Shown here piece by piece: positions 36,059-44,741 of a stretch of 64,000 nucleotides of DNA. The stretch comes from an uncultured Clostridium sp. (GTDB lineage Bacteria > Bacillota > Clostridia > TANB77 > CAG-508), in the NCBI GenBank assembly GCA_902462295.1, contig CABQAZ010000001.1, positions 160,073 through 224,072 of the forward strand, read 5' to 3'. The notes beneath the pieces are model-generated. The model saw only the letters and a program-made list of their open reading frames with translations, made no database searches and was not told the origin of the DNA. Every line of letters starts with the position of its first letter. Position 1 is the first letter of the stretch. A program made the translations under genes and the position numbers.

Positions 36059-37216
36059 ATGGAAGAAATTAAATTAGATATCGTATCAAATGTAGAGACT
36101 AAGGAGATAGAAACAGCATTACAAACAAATAAAAATATAGATGAAAAAGCTGTAGAAAAATCATTAAATTATAATGCTTTGACAGAAGAAGAAAAAAAAG
36201 CAATAGACACATTTTTAGCAAAAATAGATGTAAAAAACACAGCACAAATTTTACAATTTGGAGCAAGTGCTCAAAATAATATTTCAAAATTTTCTGATTC
36301 AGTTTTACAAGATGTAAAAACAAAAAGTACAGGTGAAGTTGGAGATTTATTGAGTAATTTAGTAGTAGAGATAAAAGATTTTGATTCAAATTTACCAACA
36401 GAAGAGAAAAAAGGAATATTAGGAATATTCAATTCTGCCAAAAAACAGGTAGAGAAAATAATCGCAAAATATAATAAAGTAGAGAATAATATAGCAAAAA
36501 TAGAACAACAATTAGAAGATCATAAACTTCAAATGATGAAAGATATTGCAATATTTGATAATATGTATGAAGAAAACTTACAATATTTTAAAGAACTATC
36601 ATTATATATAATTGCAGGAGAAAGAAAAATAGAAGAATTAAAAAATGTTACATTACCAGAATTACAAAAAATAGCAAAAGAATCAAATGAACAAAATGAT
36701 GCACAGATTGTAAATGATATGATAGCAACAATAAATCGTTTTGAAAAAAGAATATATGATTTAAAAACAACAAGAATAATATCAATACAAATGGCACCTC
36801 AAATTCGTATGATTCAAAACAATGATAGTGAATTAGTTGAAAAAATACAAAGTTCATTAATAAATACAATTCCATTATGGAAAAATCAAATTGTAATTGC
36901 ACTTGGAATTACAAATGCAAAAAATGCATTAGGTACTCAAAAACAAGTAACTGAAATGACAAATGATATGCTTAAGAAAAATAGTGAACTTTTGAAACAA
37001 GGAACAATACAAATAGCAGAAGAATCAGAAAAAGCAATAGTAGATGTAGAAACTCTTCAAAAAACAAACAAAGATATTATAGAAACTTTAGATAAAGTAC
37101 TTGAAATTCACGAAAATGGAAAAGTGAAGAGACAAGAAGCAGAGCAACAGTTAGAACAAATTGAGGGAGAATTAAAAGATAAATTATTAGAAATAAAAAT
37201 TGAAAGTGGAAAGTAG
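36059..37216 (+). CDS. telA: TelA/toxic anion resistance family protein
   Basis: The 385-residue helical soluble protein belongs to the TelA (KlaA) family. It contains ALTEEEKKAIDTFLAKIDV, the FSDSVLQDVKTKSTGEVGDLLSNLVVEIK core, and the TTRIISIQMAPQIRMIQNND...IPLWKNQIVIALG signature near 240-290. TelA proteins are linked to tellurite and membrane-stress resistance and often partner XpaC. The ATG at 36059 is chosen because GGAGGG lies 8 bases before it; an in-frame ATG at 36044 overlaps the previous stop. It closes the four-gene operon. Confidence 0.88.
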   Translation: MEEIKLDIVSNVETKEIETALQTNKNIDEKAVEKSLNYNALTEEEKKAIDTFLAKIDVKNTAQILQFGASAQNNISKFSDSVLQDVKTKSTGEVGDLLSNLVVEIKDFDSNLPTEEKKGILGIFNSAKKQVEKIIAKYNKVENNIAKIEQQLEDHKLQMMKDIAIFDNMYEENLQYFKELSLYIIAGERKIEELKNVTLPELQKIAKESNEQNDAQIVNDMIATINRFEKRIYDLKTTRIISIQMAPQIRMIQNNDSELVEKIQSSLINTIPLWKNQIVIALGITNAKNALGTQKQVTEMTNDMLKKNSELLKQGTIQIAEESEKAIVDVETLQKTNKDIIETLDKVLEIHENGKVKRQEAEQQLEQIEGELKDKLLEIKIESGK

Positions 37217-37236
37217 AATTATATTCACTCTAAAAC

Positions 37237-37266
37237 TTGACATAACATAAATAAAAAGAGTATAAT
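37237..37266 (+). promoter_or_regulatory. strong promoter upstream of the zinc-ribbon-like protein
   Basis: TTGACA (37237-37242), an 18-base spacer and TATAAT (37261-37266) form one of the best matches in the window. About 100 bases of leader follow. The leader holds a GAAAGGAGG site directly before ATG-TAA (37326-37331) and a seven-codon frame MKGGKCK (37312-37335). Confidence 0.8.
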
Positions 37267-37372
37267 ATATACAGTTAAGGCAAAGTCCTTTTTATATAGA
37301 TATCACAAAAGATGAAAGGAGGCAAATGTAAGTAACTAATAATAATTTATAAGAACAAAAGGAGAAAAAAGA

Positions 37373-37750
37373 ATGAAAAAACAGAAAAAAGTAAAATGGA
37401 TTATTATGATACTTATGTCAGTAGTAATTATTTGGATGATAGCAGATTTACGGACTGATGATAAAAGCGCAGATTTAATTTATATTGCTTCAAATGGACG
37501 AACTGGAGCGTATTTAAGTTATAACGGAAAGAATGGAAAGAAATTGGCGCTAGAAAATAAAGTGACAATTAACCTAAAGAAAGGAGAAACAGTTTTTATC
37601 AAATTTCAGTGCAGAGCTTGTGGAAATAAGCAAAAGTTTGATATTGATAAAAACTGGTCAAGGATAATTTCGTGTGACTGTCCGGAACGAATTGATAAAA
37701 ACAACAATTCAAAGGAATATGTGGCAGTTGTTGTTAATTATTCAGAATGA
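37373..37750 (+). CDS. small membrane-anchored protein with zinc-ribbon-like cysteines
   Basis: The 125-residue protein has one N-terminal membrane segment (about 9-24), a short beta region and two Cys pairs, CRACGNK and CDC, near 80-105, which could bind a metal ion. It uses CGG and CGA arginine codons (LRTDD, NGRTG, CPERID) that the surrounding genes avoid, and its base composition is less AT-rich, suggesting recent arrival. AAAGGAG precedes the ATG. It stands alone with its own promoter and terminator. Function unknown. Confidence 0.65.
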   Translation: MKKQKKVKWIIMILMSVVIIWMIADLRTDDKSADLIYIASNGRTGAYLSYNGKNGKKLALENKVTINLKKGETVFIKFQCRACGNKQKFDIDKNWSRIISCDCPERIDKNNNSKEYVAVVVNYSE

Positions 37751-37806
37751 AAAATAGTAAAATAAACACATAACTCATTTGTTATATTTAAGTTTACTGT
37801 AGTAAG

Positions 37807-37834
37807 GTTCTCACTCATTTGTGAGAGCTTTTTT
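37807..37834 (+). terminator. intrinsic terminator
   Basis: GTTCTCAC (37807-37814) pairs with GTGAGAGC (37821-37828), then TTTTTT. Close relative of the terminator at 32262-32290. Confidence 0.85.
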
Positions 37835-37905
37835 CATGTAAATCTCTTTTATTTAATTAAAAATTATAGTATAATATACAAAAAAAGAAAGAAGAGATAA
37901 TAAAC

Positions 37906-38409
37906 ATGAAATTAAATATAGTAATGGTAGAACCTGAAATACCACAAAATACAGGAAATATAGCAAGAACATGTGCAATAACAGGAGCAAAATTACATTT
38001 AGTACATCCATTAGGATTTAAAATAGACGAAAAAACATTAAAAAGAGCAGGATTAGATTATTGGGATAAATTAGATATAGAAGAACATGATTCATTAGAA
38101 AAATTTTTAGAAAAGTATAATCCAGAAGAAAATAATATGTTTTTTGCTACAACAAAAGGAATAACACAATATACAGATATAGATTATTCTGAAATGAACG
38201 AGGTATTTGTATTATATGGAAAAGAAACAAAGGGATTACCAGAATGGCTTTTAGAAAAATATCTAGACAAAAAAACAATAAGAATACCAATGTTACCAAC
38301 ATTAAGGTCATTAAATTTGTCAAATTCTGTTGCAATAATTACCTATGAAATATTAAGACAACATAATTTTGAGGACTTACAAGGAGTTAGTAATTATTTT
38401 GAAAAATAG
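37906..38409 (+). CDS. trmL: tRNA (cytidine/uridine-34-2'-O)-methyltransferase
   Basis: The 167-residue SPOUT methyltransferase opens NIVMVEPEIPQNTGNIARTCAITGAKLHLVHPLGF. It has the knotted SAM site LYGKETKGLPEWLL and ends with IPMLPTLRSLNLSNSVAIITYE, all diagnostic of TrmL (YibK/CspR). It methylates the wobble base ribose of tRNA-Leu isoacceptors. Length matches the family. AAGAGATAATAAAC precedes the ATG. Confidence 0.94.
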   Translation: MKLNIVMVEPEIPQNTGNIARTCAITGAKLHLVHPLGFKIDEKTLKRAGLDYWDKLDIEEHDSLEKFLEKYNPEENNMFFATTKGITQYTDIDYSEMNEVFVLYGKETKGLPEWLLEKYLDKKTIRIPMLPTLRSLNLSNSVAIITYEILRQHNFEDLQGVSNYFEK

Positions 38410-38411
38410 AA

Positions 38412-38450
38412 TATTACAAAAATGTTACAGAAATAATATTTTTTTATTAC
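38412..38450 (+). promoter_or_regulatory. 11-bp-phased TRTTAC hexamers, third array
   Basis: TATTAC at 38412, TGTTAC at 38423, a degenerate TAATAT at 38434 and TATTAC at 38445 keep the 11-base period of the arrays before sepF and rsmD. It lies directly after trmL and upstream of the promoter region of the 84-residue protein. Confidence 0.55.
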
Positions 38451-38558
38451 ATTATTAAAATATAGTACATAATACTTTTATTTATGGTATAATTTAAAAG
38501 AAAAGTGTAAAAATTTATAATAATTGCTCTAAAAATAACAAAAAAAGGAAAAAAATTC

Positions 38559-38586
38559 TTGTTTTTTTAGAAAAATATGATATAAT
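38559..38586 (+). promoter_or_regulatory. promoter of the 84-residue protein gene
   Basis: TTGTTT (38559-38564), a 16-base spacer and a perfect TATAAT (38581-38586), 40 bases before the start codon. Confidence 0.6.
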
Positions 38587-38625
38587 TATTTATGTAACCA
38601 TTAAAGTGCATAAGGAGGATTCAAA

Positions 38626-38880
38626 ATGAATAACCCTAAAAATGAGATTAGCAGAAGAGTTAAAGAAGTAGAGAGTAAAGCAGAAGAAATTTTAAACCAA
38701 GGTGTAGTTGGAAAAGATTCTTTAAAATTGCAAAATACTTTGGAAGCTCATGCAAGAATTAAGTTTCTTTTGGAGGAATTGGATTATACTTTATCAAAAG
38801 ATATTCCAAGTGAAGATGTATTAGATAAGATTTCAAGTGTTGAAAAAGAATTAGATAATGTATTTCCAAAAGAAAAATAA
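38626..38880 (+). CDS. small helical protein of unknown function
   Basis: The 84-residue protein is soluble, charged and predicted all-helical (NNPKNEISRRVKEVESKAEEIL, then LEAHARIKFLLEELDYTL). A very strong AAGGAGGATTCAAAATG start region, a clear promoter, its own terminator and the phased upstream hexamers suggest high and regulated expression. No motif is recognised. Confidence 0.65.
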   Translation: MNNPKNEISRRVKEVESKAEEILNQGVVGKDSLKLQNTLEAHARIKFLLEELDYTLSKDIPSEDVLDKISSVEKELDNVFPKEK

Positions 38881-38889
38881 TGTGGTTAG

Positions 38890-38925
38890 AAGTAGAGCGA
38901 TTTATATTGCTCTACTTATTTTTTC
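38890..38925 (+). terminator. intrinsic terminator
   Basis: AAGTAGAGC (38890-38898) pairs perfectly with GCTCTACTT (38909-38917), then a T-rich tract to 38925. Confidence 0.85.
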
Positions 38926-38953
38926 TTAAGTGGAAAAAGAAAGAGGAAAGATA

Positions 38954-41398
38954 ATGGGAAAATCTTATTATAGTGTAGAAGAAAAAATTGATAATGAAAA
39001 TAGAAAAAGAGAAAAGATAAAAATGTTAGAAGATACAATAATAAGTATCATAGAAGATCCATTAAAGAATGGTTTTACAGAAGAGCAAATGTTTTTAATG
39101 AGTTTTTATGGTCTAAACGAAGAGGATATTTCAGATAAAAAGTTTGATTTATCTAATGTAAGTCAAATCGAATATATGAAGAGTGACAAAACAAAAGATC
39201 AAATAGAAACTGATAGATATAATGCATTAATAGATATGTATTCAACAGTAGAAACCTTTGATGAAGAAAAGATAAATGATTTTAATGATCCATTTCATAA
39301 AGAAATAAAAGAATGGGATGATTATACAAGAGAATTTGAACAAGATCCATTAATTGTAAAAAAAATGAGAAATCTTCAAATGTTAAATAGAATGGCACAT
39401 GGATATGATTCATTATTTAAAAGCATATTGTATAGCAAAATTCCAATGCTTAATACTAGTTTTGGAGAAATTGATAAGAAAAATATAGAAAAATATATAG
39501 AGGAAATGTATTCTATAATAGAAGAAGATTCACAAAAAGCAACACAAAGTTTGATAAAAAAATTAGGAACAAATCAAACTAGAAATTTGAAGAATGATAA
39601 AATAGTGGAATATTGTATTAATGCAAGAAATTGGATGTTTAAGCAAAAATCAAAGTATATACAAGAGGTTTTGCACGACTTACAATATACTAAAGGTGAA
39701 TATAAATATGGAGTGAAAGAAGATGCATTTATGTTTGATGTCCCAGGATATGGGCAATTTTCTGTTCATATGGGAAAAAATAATGCACAAAAAGTCGAGA
39801 AATTAAGAACATTATATGATGTAAAAGATTATGAGGGAGATTTTTTAGGAAGTGTTTATATACTTTCAAAGGCAAATCCGGAATTAGTAAAAAATGTTGA
39901 TGTAGAAAATTTATCAGAAAAAAATAAACAAAGATATCAAATAGTGAGTTCTATAGTAGAAAATATAGATGTGAAAGAAAGTACAGGAGTTTCAGAGAGC
40001 AGTAAAATACAAGAAAGTAATGAAAGAATTGAATTTGATAGTTTGATAGAAAGTTTACAAGACAAAGAAAAAGCAAATGAAATAGTAAAAATTTTAAAGG
40101 AAGCAGGTATAGAGCCGGAAACTGTAATAACTAAAAAAATATTAGATAAAGGAAATCCTGAGGCAATTAGTGATGTTATAGAAATATTAAATAATAATGG
40201 AATAGACTTAGAAATATTAAACAGATGTAAGAGATTATTATTAGTTAGTCAAGAAAAAGCAATTGATATTATGGAAATTTTAGACAAAATAAATAAATTA
40301 GAAATTGATTCTAATATAATAACTGAATATCCTAATTTTTTAACAGTCTCAGAATCAGATAAAATTGAACCAATATATGAAGTGCTAAAACAATATAAGA
40401 TAGATTTAACAAATCAAAATATAAGTGTTGCATTTGAAGGAGATGCTCAAAATATAAAGAAAAATATGGATTTATTCATTGAAAATGGATTATATGAGTA
40501 TGCACAAACAGGTGTAAATAAATTGTTCACTAGTAATAATAAAAATTTAAACATGAGAATTAATTTATTAAATAAATATAATACTCCACTGGTAACTGAA
40601 AATAATGATAAAAGAAAAATAAATGAAGAATTATTTAAAACAGAAGAAGACTTAATGGAAACATATGGAATAACCAACAAAGAGACATTGAATAAATTAT
40701 CCAGTGTTGGAGGTCAAGATTTGATTAAAGACAACAAATACTATGTTAAAGATGAGAATGAAACAATTTTATTAAGTGATGAGCAACAAAAAATATCAGA
40801 TGACATTTTTCAAAAATTAGATACAAATAAATCACAAGATGGAATTGTAATAAAGATAGGAGATTATTTTTATAGTGCAAATAAAGTTAAAGAACAAATA
40901 GATGAAATTATTTCTAAATGTGATATTAATAGCTTAAAAAATGAAGATATTAGTGAAATTTTAAAGGTAGCATTATTAAAAAATAAAAATATAGAACAAA
41001 ATGAAATTGAAGAAGTTTCAAAAGAAGTAGTAAGTTTAACTAAAGAAAATGAAGAATATAAAAAAGTAAGACAGATGACAAGTGATATAGTAGAAAAACA
41101 ACAAAATATTGATTATATAGATCAAAAAATAGCTGAATTAAAAGATGAGAAAAAACAATTAAAAAAACAAATTAAGAAAATGGAAGAAAAAATAAATCAA
41201 AGTATTCTAGAAAATGATGAACCTAATTCAGAAATAATACAAGATATAAAAAAATTATTGGAAATTAGTCAAGAACTACAAGAGAAAAGAAGAGAAAATA
41301 AACAATTAATAAAAAAATATAAAGAAGATAAAAAAGCAATAAAGAGTGAATTAAAACAGGGTAAAGAATTAAGGAAGAGTTTATTAGATGAGAGGTAA
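38954..41398 (+). CDS. large protein with mTERF-like helical repeats and coiled-coil tail
   Basis: The 814-residue protein has no signal peptide or membrane segment. The N-terminal part (about 1-310) contains a distinctive YGVKEDAFMFDVPGYGQFSVHM block. The middle (about 345-560) holds degenerate helical repeats of about 35-40 residues (ILKEAGIEPETVITKKILDKG, ILNNNGIDLEILNRCKRLL, VLKQYKIDLTNQNISVAFEGD, LFIENGLYEYAQTGVNKLF), similar in pattern to mTERF-type repeats. The C-terminus (about 690-814) is a long, Lys/Glu-rich coiled coil. The start at 38954 has AGAGGAAAG before it. It is coupled (2-base gap) to a small protein gene. I do not recognise the family. Confidence 0.6.
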   Translation: MGKSYYSVEEKIDNENRKREKIKMLEDTIISIIEDPLKNGFTEEQMFLMSFYGLNEEDISDKKFDLSNVSQIEYMKSDKTKDQIETDRYNALIDMYSTVETFDEEKINDFNDPFHKEIKEWDDYTREFEQDPLIVKKMRNLQMLNRMAHGYDSLFKSILYSKIPMLNTSFGEIDKKNIEKYIEEMYSIIEEDSQKATQSLIKKLGTNQTRNLKNDKIVEYCINARNWMFKQKSKYIQEVLHDLQYTKGEYKYGVKEDAFMFDVPGYGQFSVHMGKNNAQKVEKLRTLYDVKDYEGDFLGSVYILSKANPELVKNVDVENLSEKNKQRYQIVSSIVENIDVKESTGVSESSKIQESNERIEFDSLIESLQDKEKANEIVKILKEAGIEPETVITKKILDKGNPEAISDVIEILNNNGIDLEILNRCKRLLLVSQEKAIDIMEILDKINKLEIDSNIITEYPNFLTVSESDKIEPIYEVLKQYKIDLTNQNISVAFEGDAQNIKKNMDLFIENGLYEYAQTGVNKLFTSNNKNLNMRINLLNKYNTPLVTENNDKRKINEELFKTEEDLMETYGITNKETLNKLSSVGGQDLIKDNKYYVKDENETILLSDEQQKISDDIFQKLDTNKSQDGIVIKIGDYFYSANKVKEQIDEIISKCDINSLKNEDISEILKVALLKNKNIEQNEIEEVSKEVVSLTKENEEYKKVRQMTSDIVEKQQNIDYIDQKIAELKDEKKQLKKQIKKMEEKINQSILENDEPNSEIIQDIKKLLEISQELQEKRRENKQLIKKYKEDKKAIKSELKQGKELRKSLLDER

Positions 41399-41400
41399 AA

Positions 41401-41685
41401 ATGATAGATTTTATTAATAAAATAAAGCGATTTTTTAAAAATATTATTTCAAAAAATAAAATTAAAAGATTAGATGTTCCTAAAGAAAGTGATATAAAAC
41501 AAAAAAGTAAAAATGAATTTTTTGAATTATATAATAAAGTAAAAAACAAAACAATCGACTTACAAGAAATAGAAATAGAAGATTTATTAAAAATAAGAAG
41601 ATTATTACTTGAAGAATTAAAAATTCAAGACAAAAAAATAGAAGAAGAAATAGTAGAATTAGAAATATTGAAAAGAGTTTCTTAA
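41401..41685 (+). CDS. small basic helical protein coupled to the helical-repeat protein
   Basis: The 94-residue product has a very basic N-terminus (MIDFINKIKRFFKNIISKNKIKR) that could form an amphipathic membrane-contacting helix, followed by an acidic coiled coil (EIEIEDLLKIRRLLLEELK). It starts 2 bases after the preceding stop and shares its GAGAGG ribosome site. A terminator follows at once. Partner of the upstream protein is inferred from coupling. Confidence 0.6.
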   Translation: MIDFINKIKRFFKNIISKNKIKRLDVPKESDIKQKSKNEFFELYNKVKNKTIDLQEIEIEDLLKIRRLLLEELKIQDKKIEEEIVELEILKRVS

Positions 41686-41694
41686 AAAATTTTT

Positions 41695-41719
41695 CTCCCT
41701 TAAATAAGGGAGTTTTTTT
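41695..41719 (+). terminator. intrinsic terminator
   Basis: CTCCCTT (41695-41701) pairs with AAGGGAG (41706-41712) around AAAT, followed by seven T. Confidence 0.9.
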
Positions 41720-41818
41720 ATTCTTTTATATAAATTTTATTGAAGAATATAAGAAAAAGTGATATTATTTTAATACTAAGAAGAGAAAGCTTTTAACCTA
41801 GAAAGGAAGATATAAATA

Positions 41819-44047
41819 GTGGAGGAAATTGAAGGAGTATTAACAGAAATAATATATCAAAATGAAGTAAACAGTTATCTAGTAGGAATATTTGAAACAG
41901 AAGAAGAACAAATAACTGTAGTAGGATATTTGCCATTCATAAGAAAAGGAGATTCGCTAAAAATAGTAGGTAAATTTGTTGAACATAAAGACTATGGTGA
42001 GCAATTTAAAATAGAAACATTTGAAAAGCTTATGCCAAAAACACTTGGAGCACTTGAAACATATTTAGCAAATGGAGATATAAAAGGAGTAGGACCTGCA
42101 ACAGCCTCTAAAATAGTAAATAAATTTGAAGAAGACACAATATATGTATTAAAATTTGAGCCAGAAAAATTAGTGCAAATAAAAGGAATAACTAAAGATA
42201 AAGCAATAGAAATCTCAGAAAGCTTTATAGAAAATTGGGAAGTTTGGCAAATAGTTGGATTTCTTGAAAGATTTGGAATAGGAGCTGAAAGTGCAAAAAA
42301 GGTATATGATTTATTAGGAATAAATGCTATTGCAGAAATAGAAGCAAATCCATATATATTAATAGATATATCACGAGGTGTAGACTTTAAACAAATAGAT
42401 GAAATGGCAATACAACTTGGAGTAGAAAAAGAAAATCAAAAAAGAGTTAAAAGTGGAATTAAATATGCATTAATAAAAATAACATATAATGGACATTGTT
42501 GTACATTAAAAGAAAATTTAATTGAATATGTAAAAACACTTTTAAATGTAAATGAGCCTGTGATAGAAGATGGAATAATCAATTTAAAAGTAAATAATGA
42601 AATTATAATTGAAAACAGAGATGGAGAAGAATGGATATATTTATATTCATTTTATAATGCAGAAAATCAAATAGCAGAAAGAATAACAAAATTAGATAAA
42701 GCAAGAAATGTAAAAAAAGTATCAAATATAGAAAAAGAATTAAGACTAGTAGAAGAAAGAACAGATATATTATTATCAGAAAAACAAAAAGAAGCTATAA
42801 AAGCAATAAATGATAATAATGTAACAATTATAACAGGTGGACCAGGAACAGGAAAAACAACAATAATTAAAAGTATAATAGAAATATATAAACAAAAGAA
42901 ATATAAGATTGTTCTATGTGCACCAACAGGAAGAGCAGCAAAAAGAATGTCAGAAACTACAGGAGAAGAAGCAAGTACATTACATAGATTACTAGAAATA
43001 GGAAAGGTTGATGAAGAATCATTATTTAAAAAAGATAATGAATATCAAGGAGCACCTATAGATGGTGATATAATAATAGTGGATGAGGTTTCAATGGTTG
43101 ATATGTTTATTATGAGCTATTTATTAGATTGCATATATCAAGGGACGAAATTGATATTAGTAGGAGATAGTGACCAATTACCATCAGTTGGACCGGGAAG
43201 TGTTTTAAAAGATTTAATTGCATCAGAAAAGATAGTAACAGTACATCTTGATAAAATATTTAGACAGGCAGCAAAAAGTAAAATAATTGTAAATGCACAT
43301 AGAGTAAATAATGGAAAAAGATTTATAAGCAAAGAAGATCCTGAATTAGATAAAGATGCCAATCAAGACTTTTTCTTTATAAAAGAAAATAATCAAGAAA
43401 AAATATTAAAAGAAGTATTATCATTATGCAATGGACGACTAAAGAATTTTGGAGAATATGACTTTTTTGAAAATATACAGGTTTTAACACCAACTAAAAA
43501 AGGTTTACTTGGAACTAAAGAGCTAAATAAAGCATTACAAGAGGAATTAAATCCACACAGAGAAAGTGAAGCAGAAAAAAATAGCATGGGGGCTATTTTT
43601 AGAATTGGTGATAGGGTAATGCAAATAAAAAATAATTATGATATGTATTGGGAAAGATTATGTGAAAGTGGTGTTGAGACAGGAAATGGAATATTTAATG
43701 GTGAAACAGGTATAATAACAAGTATTAATGAAAAAGGAAAAATTTTGTGTGTAAAATTTGATGATGAAAAAGTATGTAAATATGAATTTAATGATTTAGA
43801 ACAAATAGAACATAGTTATTGTATGACTATTCATAAGGCACAAGGTAGTGAATTTGATGTTGTTATTATGATTGTACCACAAACTGCACCAATGCTTCTT
43901 ACAAGAAATTTATTGTATACAGGTTTAACTCGTGCTAAAAAACTATTAATTGTTATTGGTAATGATAGAGTTGTTGATTATATGATTAAAAATGTTGATA
44001 GTAAAAAAAGAAATACAGGTCTTGAATTTAAACTTAAAAATATGTAA
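41819..44047 (+). CDS. recD2: RecD2-type 5'-3' DNA helicase
   Basis: The 742-residue SF1B helicase has the RecD2 N-terminal extension (OB-like start, then two helix-hairpin-helix motifs GDIKGVGPATASKIV and KGITKDKA). The motor has Walker A TGGPGTGKTT, Walker B IIVDEVSMVD, GDSDQLPSVGPG (motif III) and the C-terminal HKAQGSEFD and YTGLTRAKK motifs. RecD2 proteins act without RecBC in repair and fork restart. Length is typical. The start is GTG with AAAGGAAG 9 bases upstream. Confidence 0.94.
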   Translation: MEEIEGVLTEIIYQNEVNSYLVGIFETEEEQITVVGYLPFIRKGDSLKIVGKFVEHKDYGEQFKIETFEKLMPKTLGALETYLANGDIKGVGPATASKIVNKFEEDTIYVLKFEPEKLVQIKGITKDKAIEISESFIENWEVWQIVGFLERFGIGAESAKKVYDLLGINAIAEIEANPYILIDISRGVDFKQIDEMAIQLGVEKENQKRVKSGIKYALIKITYNGHCCTLKENLIEYVKTLLNVNEPVIEDGIINLKVNNEIIIENRDGEEWIYLYSFYNAENQIAERITKLDKARNVKKVSNIEKELRLVEERTDILLSEKQKEAIKAINDNNVTIITGGPGTGKTTIIKSIIEIYKQKKYKIVLCAPTGRAAKRMSETTGEEASTLHRLLEIGKVDEESLFKKDNEYQGAPIDGDIIIVDEVSMVDMFIMSYLLDCIYQGTKLILVGDSDQLPSVGPGSVLKDLIASEKIVTVHLDKIFRQAAKSKIIVNAHRVNNGKRFISKEDPELDKDANQDFFFIKENNQEKILKEVLSLCNGRLKNFGEYDFFENIQVLTPTKKGLLGTKELNKALQEELNPHRESEAEKNSMGAIFRIGDRVMQIKNNYDMYWERLCESGVETGNGIFNGETGIITSINEKGKILCVKFDDEKVCKYEFNDLEQIEHSYCMTIHKAQGSEFDVVIMIVPQTAPMLLTRNLLYTGLTRAKKLLIVIGNDRVVDYMIKNVDSKKRNTGLEFKLKNM

Positions 44048-44112
44048 ACTTGCTTTGCAATACCTGTAATTTATGATTTTTGCTATATTGTTAAATTGAT
44101 GGAGAAATAAAA

Positions 44113-44166
44113 GCAAAAAAAATGCCAGAAGAAGATGTTAATGTAACGTCTTCTTTTTCTGACATT
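44113..44166 (-). terminator. terminator for the minus-strand membrane protein gene
   Basis: AAGAAGATG (44129-44137) pairs with CGTCTTCTT (44147-44155), and the flanking AATGCCAG and CTGACATT extend the stem. Read on the minus strand the hairpin ends in a run of eight T (44113-44120 as A on +). On the + strand there is no T-run, so it mainly serves the minus-strand gene. Confidence 0.65.
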
Positions 44167-44195
44167 TAGCCCACCCTGAGATTGGTGGAAAGGAA

Positions 44196-44588
44196 TTAGT
44201 TACAATATTTATTGGAAAAATATTTTTTTAAATAGTATATGTAACATACTGACAAAATTACATAGGCCAGCAGATATACAAATACAAGCATGCATAGTAC
44301 TGCTCTAGTAATTTTTCCGGTTTTTGAATATCCGGAATAAAATAAGAATTTTGCTATATCGCTGTTCTCGATAAGCTTTTTTCTTTTTTCCGTGTTTCTT
44401 TTATAATATAGACCATGTGTGGAATTCCAGCCATATTTGGCTGCATCTTCTTCGATGGAAGAAATATCTGCTGATATTTCATTGTAATTATATGTAATAA
44501 TTAAGAACTTTAATGCATATACTGCACATAAAGTCATAATTAAAACAACGAGTATCCGGAAAATGTTTCTTTTCATTTTTTTTGTCAT
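44196..44588 (-). CDS. small two-helix membrane protein
   Basis: The 130-residue protein has hydrophobic segments at about 8-29 and 94-118 with a soluble loop between (SADISSIEEDAAKYGWNSTHGLYYKRNTEKRKKL). The loop probably faces outside. The ATG at 44588 is used because GGAGGAATCAAAT precedes it; an earlier ATG at 44603 has no site. It is the only intact long gene on the minus strand before 61,500. Codon use is slightly less AT-rich than its neighbours. No family is recognised. Confidence 0.65.
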   Translation of the reverse strand: MTKKMKRNIFRILVVLIMTLCAVYALKFLIITYNYNEISADISSIEEDAAKYGWNSTHGLYYKRNTEKRKKLIENSDIAKFLFYSGYSKTGKITRAVLCMLVFVYLLAYVILSVCYIYYLKKYFSNKYCN

Positions 44589-44621
44589 ATTTGATTCCTC
44601 CATTCAAATTTAGTTAACTAT

Positions 44622-44650
44622 ATTATATCACAAAAATTGATATTAGGCAA
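44622..44650 (-). promoter_or_regulatory. promoter of the minus-strand membrane protein gene
   Basis: On the minus strand TTGCCT (44650-44645), a 17-base spacer and a perfect TATAAT (44627-44622). Confidence 0.75.
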
Positions 44651-44741
44651 ATTTAATAAAAAGCAATAGTATAATAATGTATAAATAAGCACTTTTTGCA
44701 AACAATATGTATAAAACATATTTTGCAAGGAGTGGATTTTT

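Noticed and set aside
32646..37216. ABC transporter operon based on two solute-binding proteins
   Set aside because: No permease or ATPase gene is in the operon and one binding domain is fused to a VWA module; XpaC and TelA are not transporter parts.
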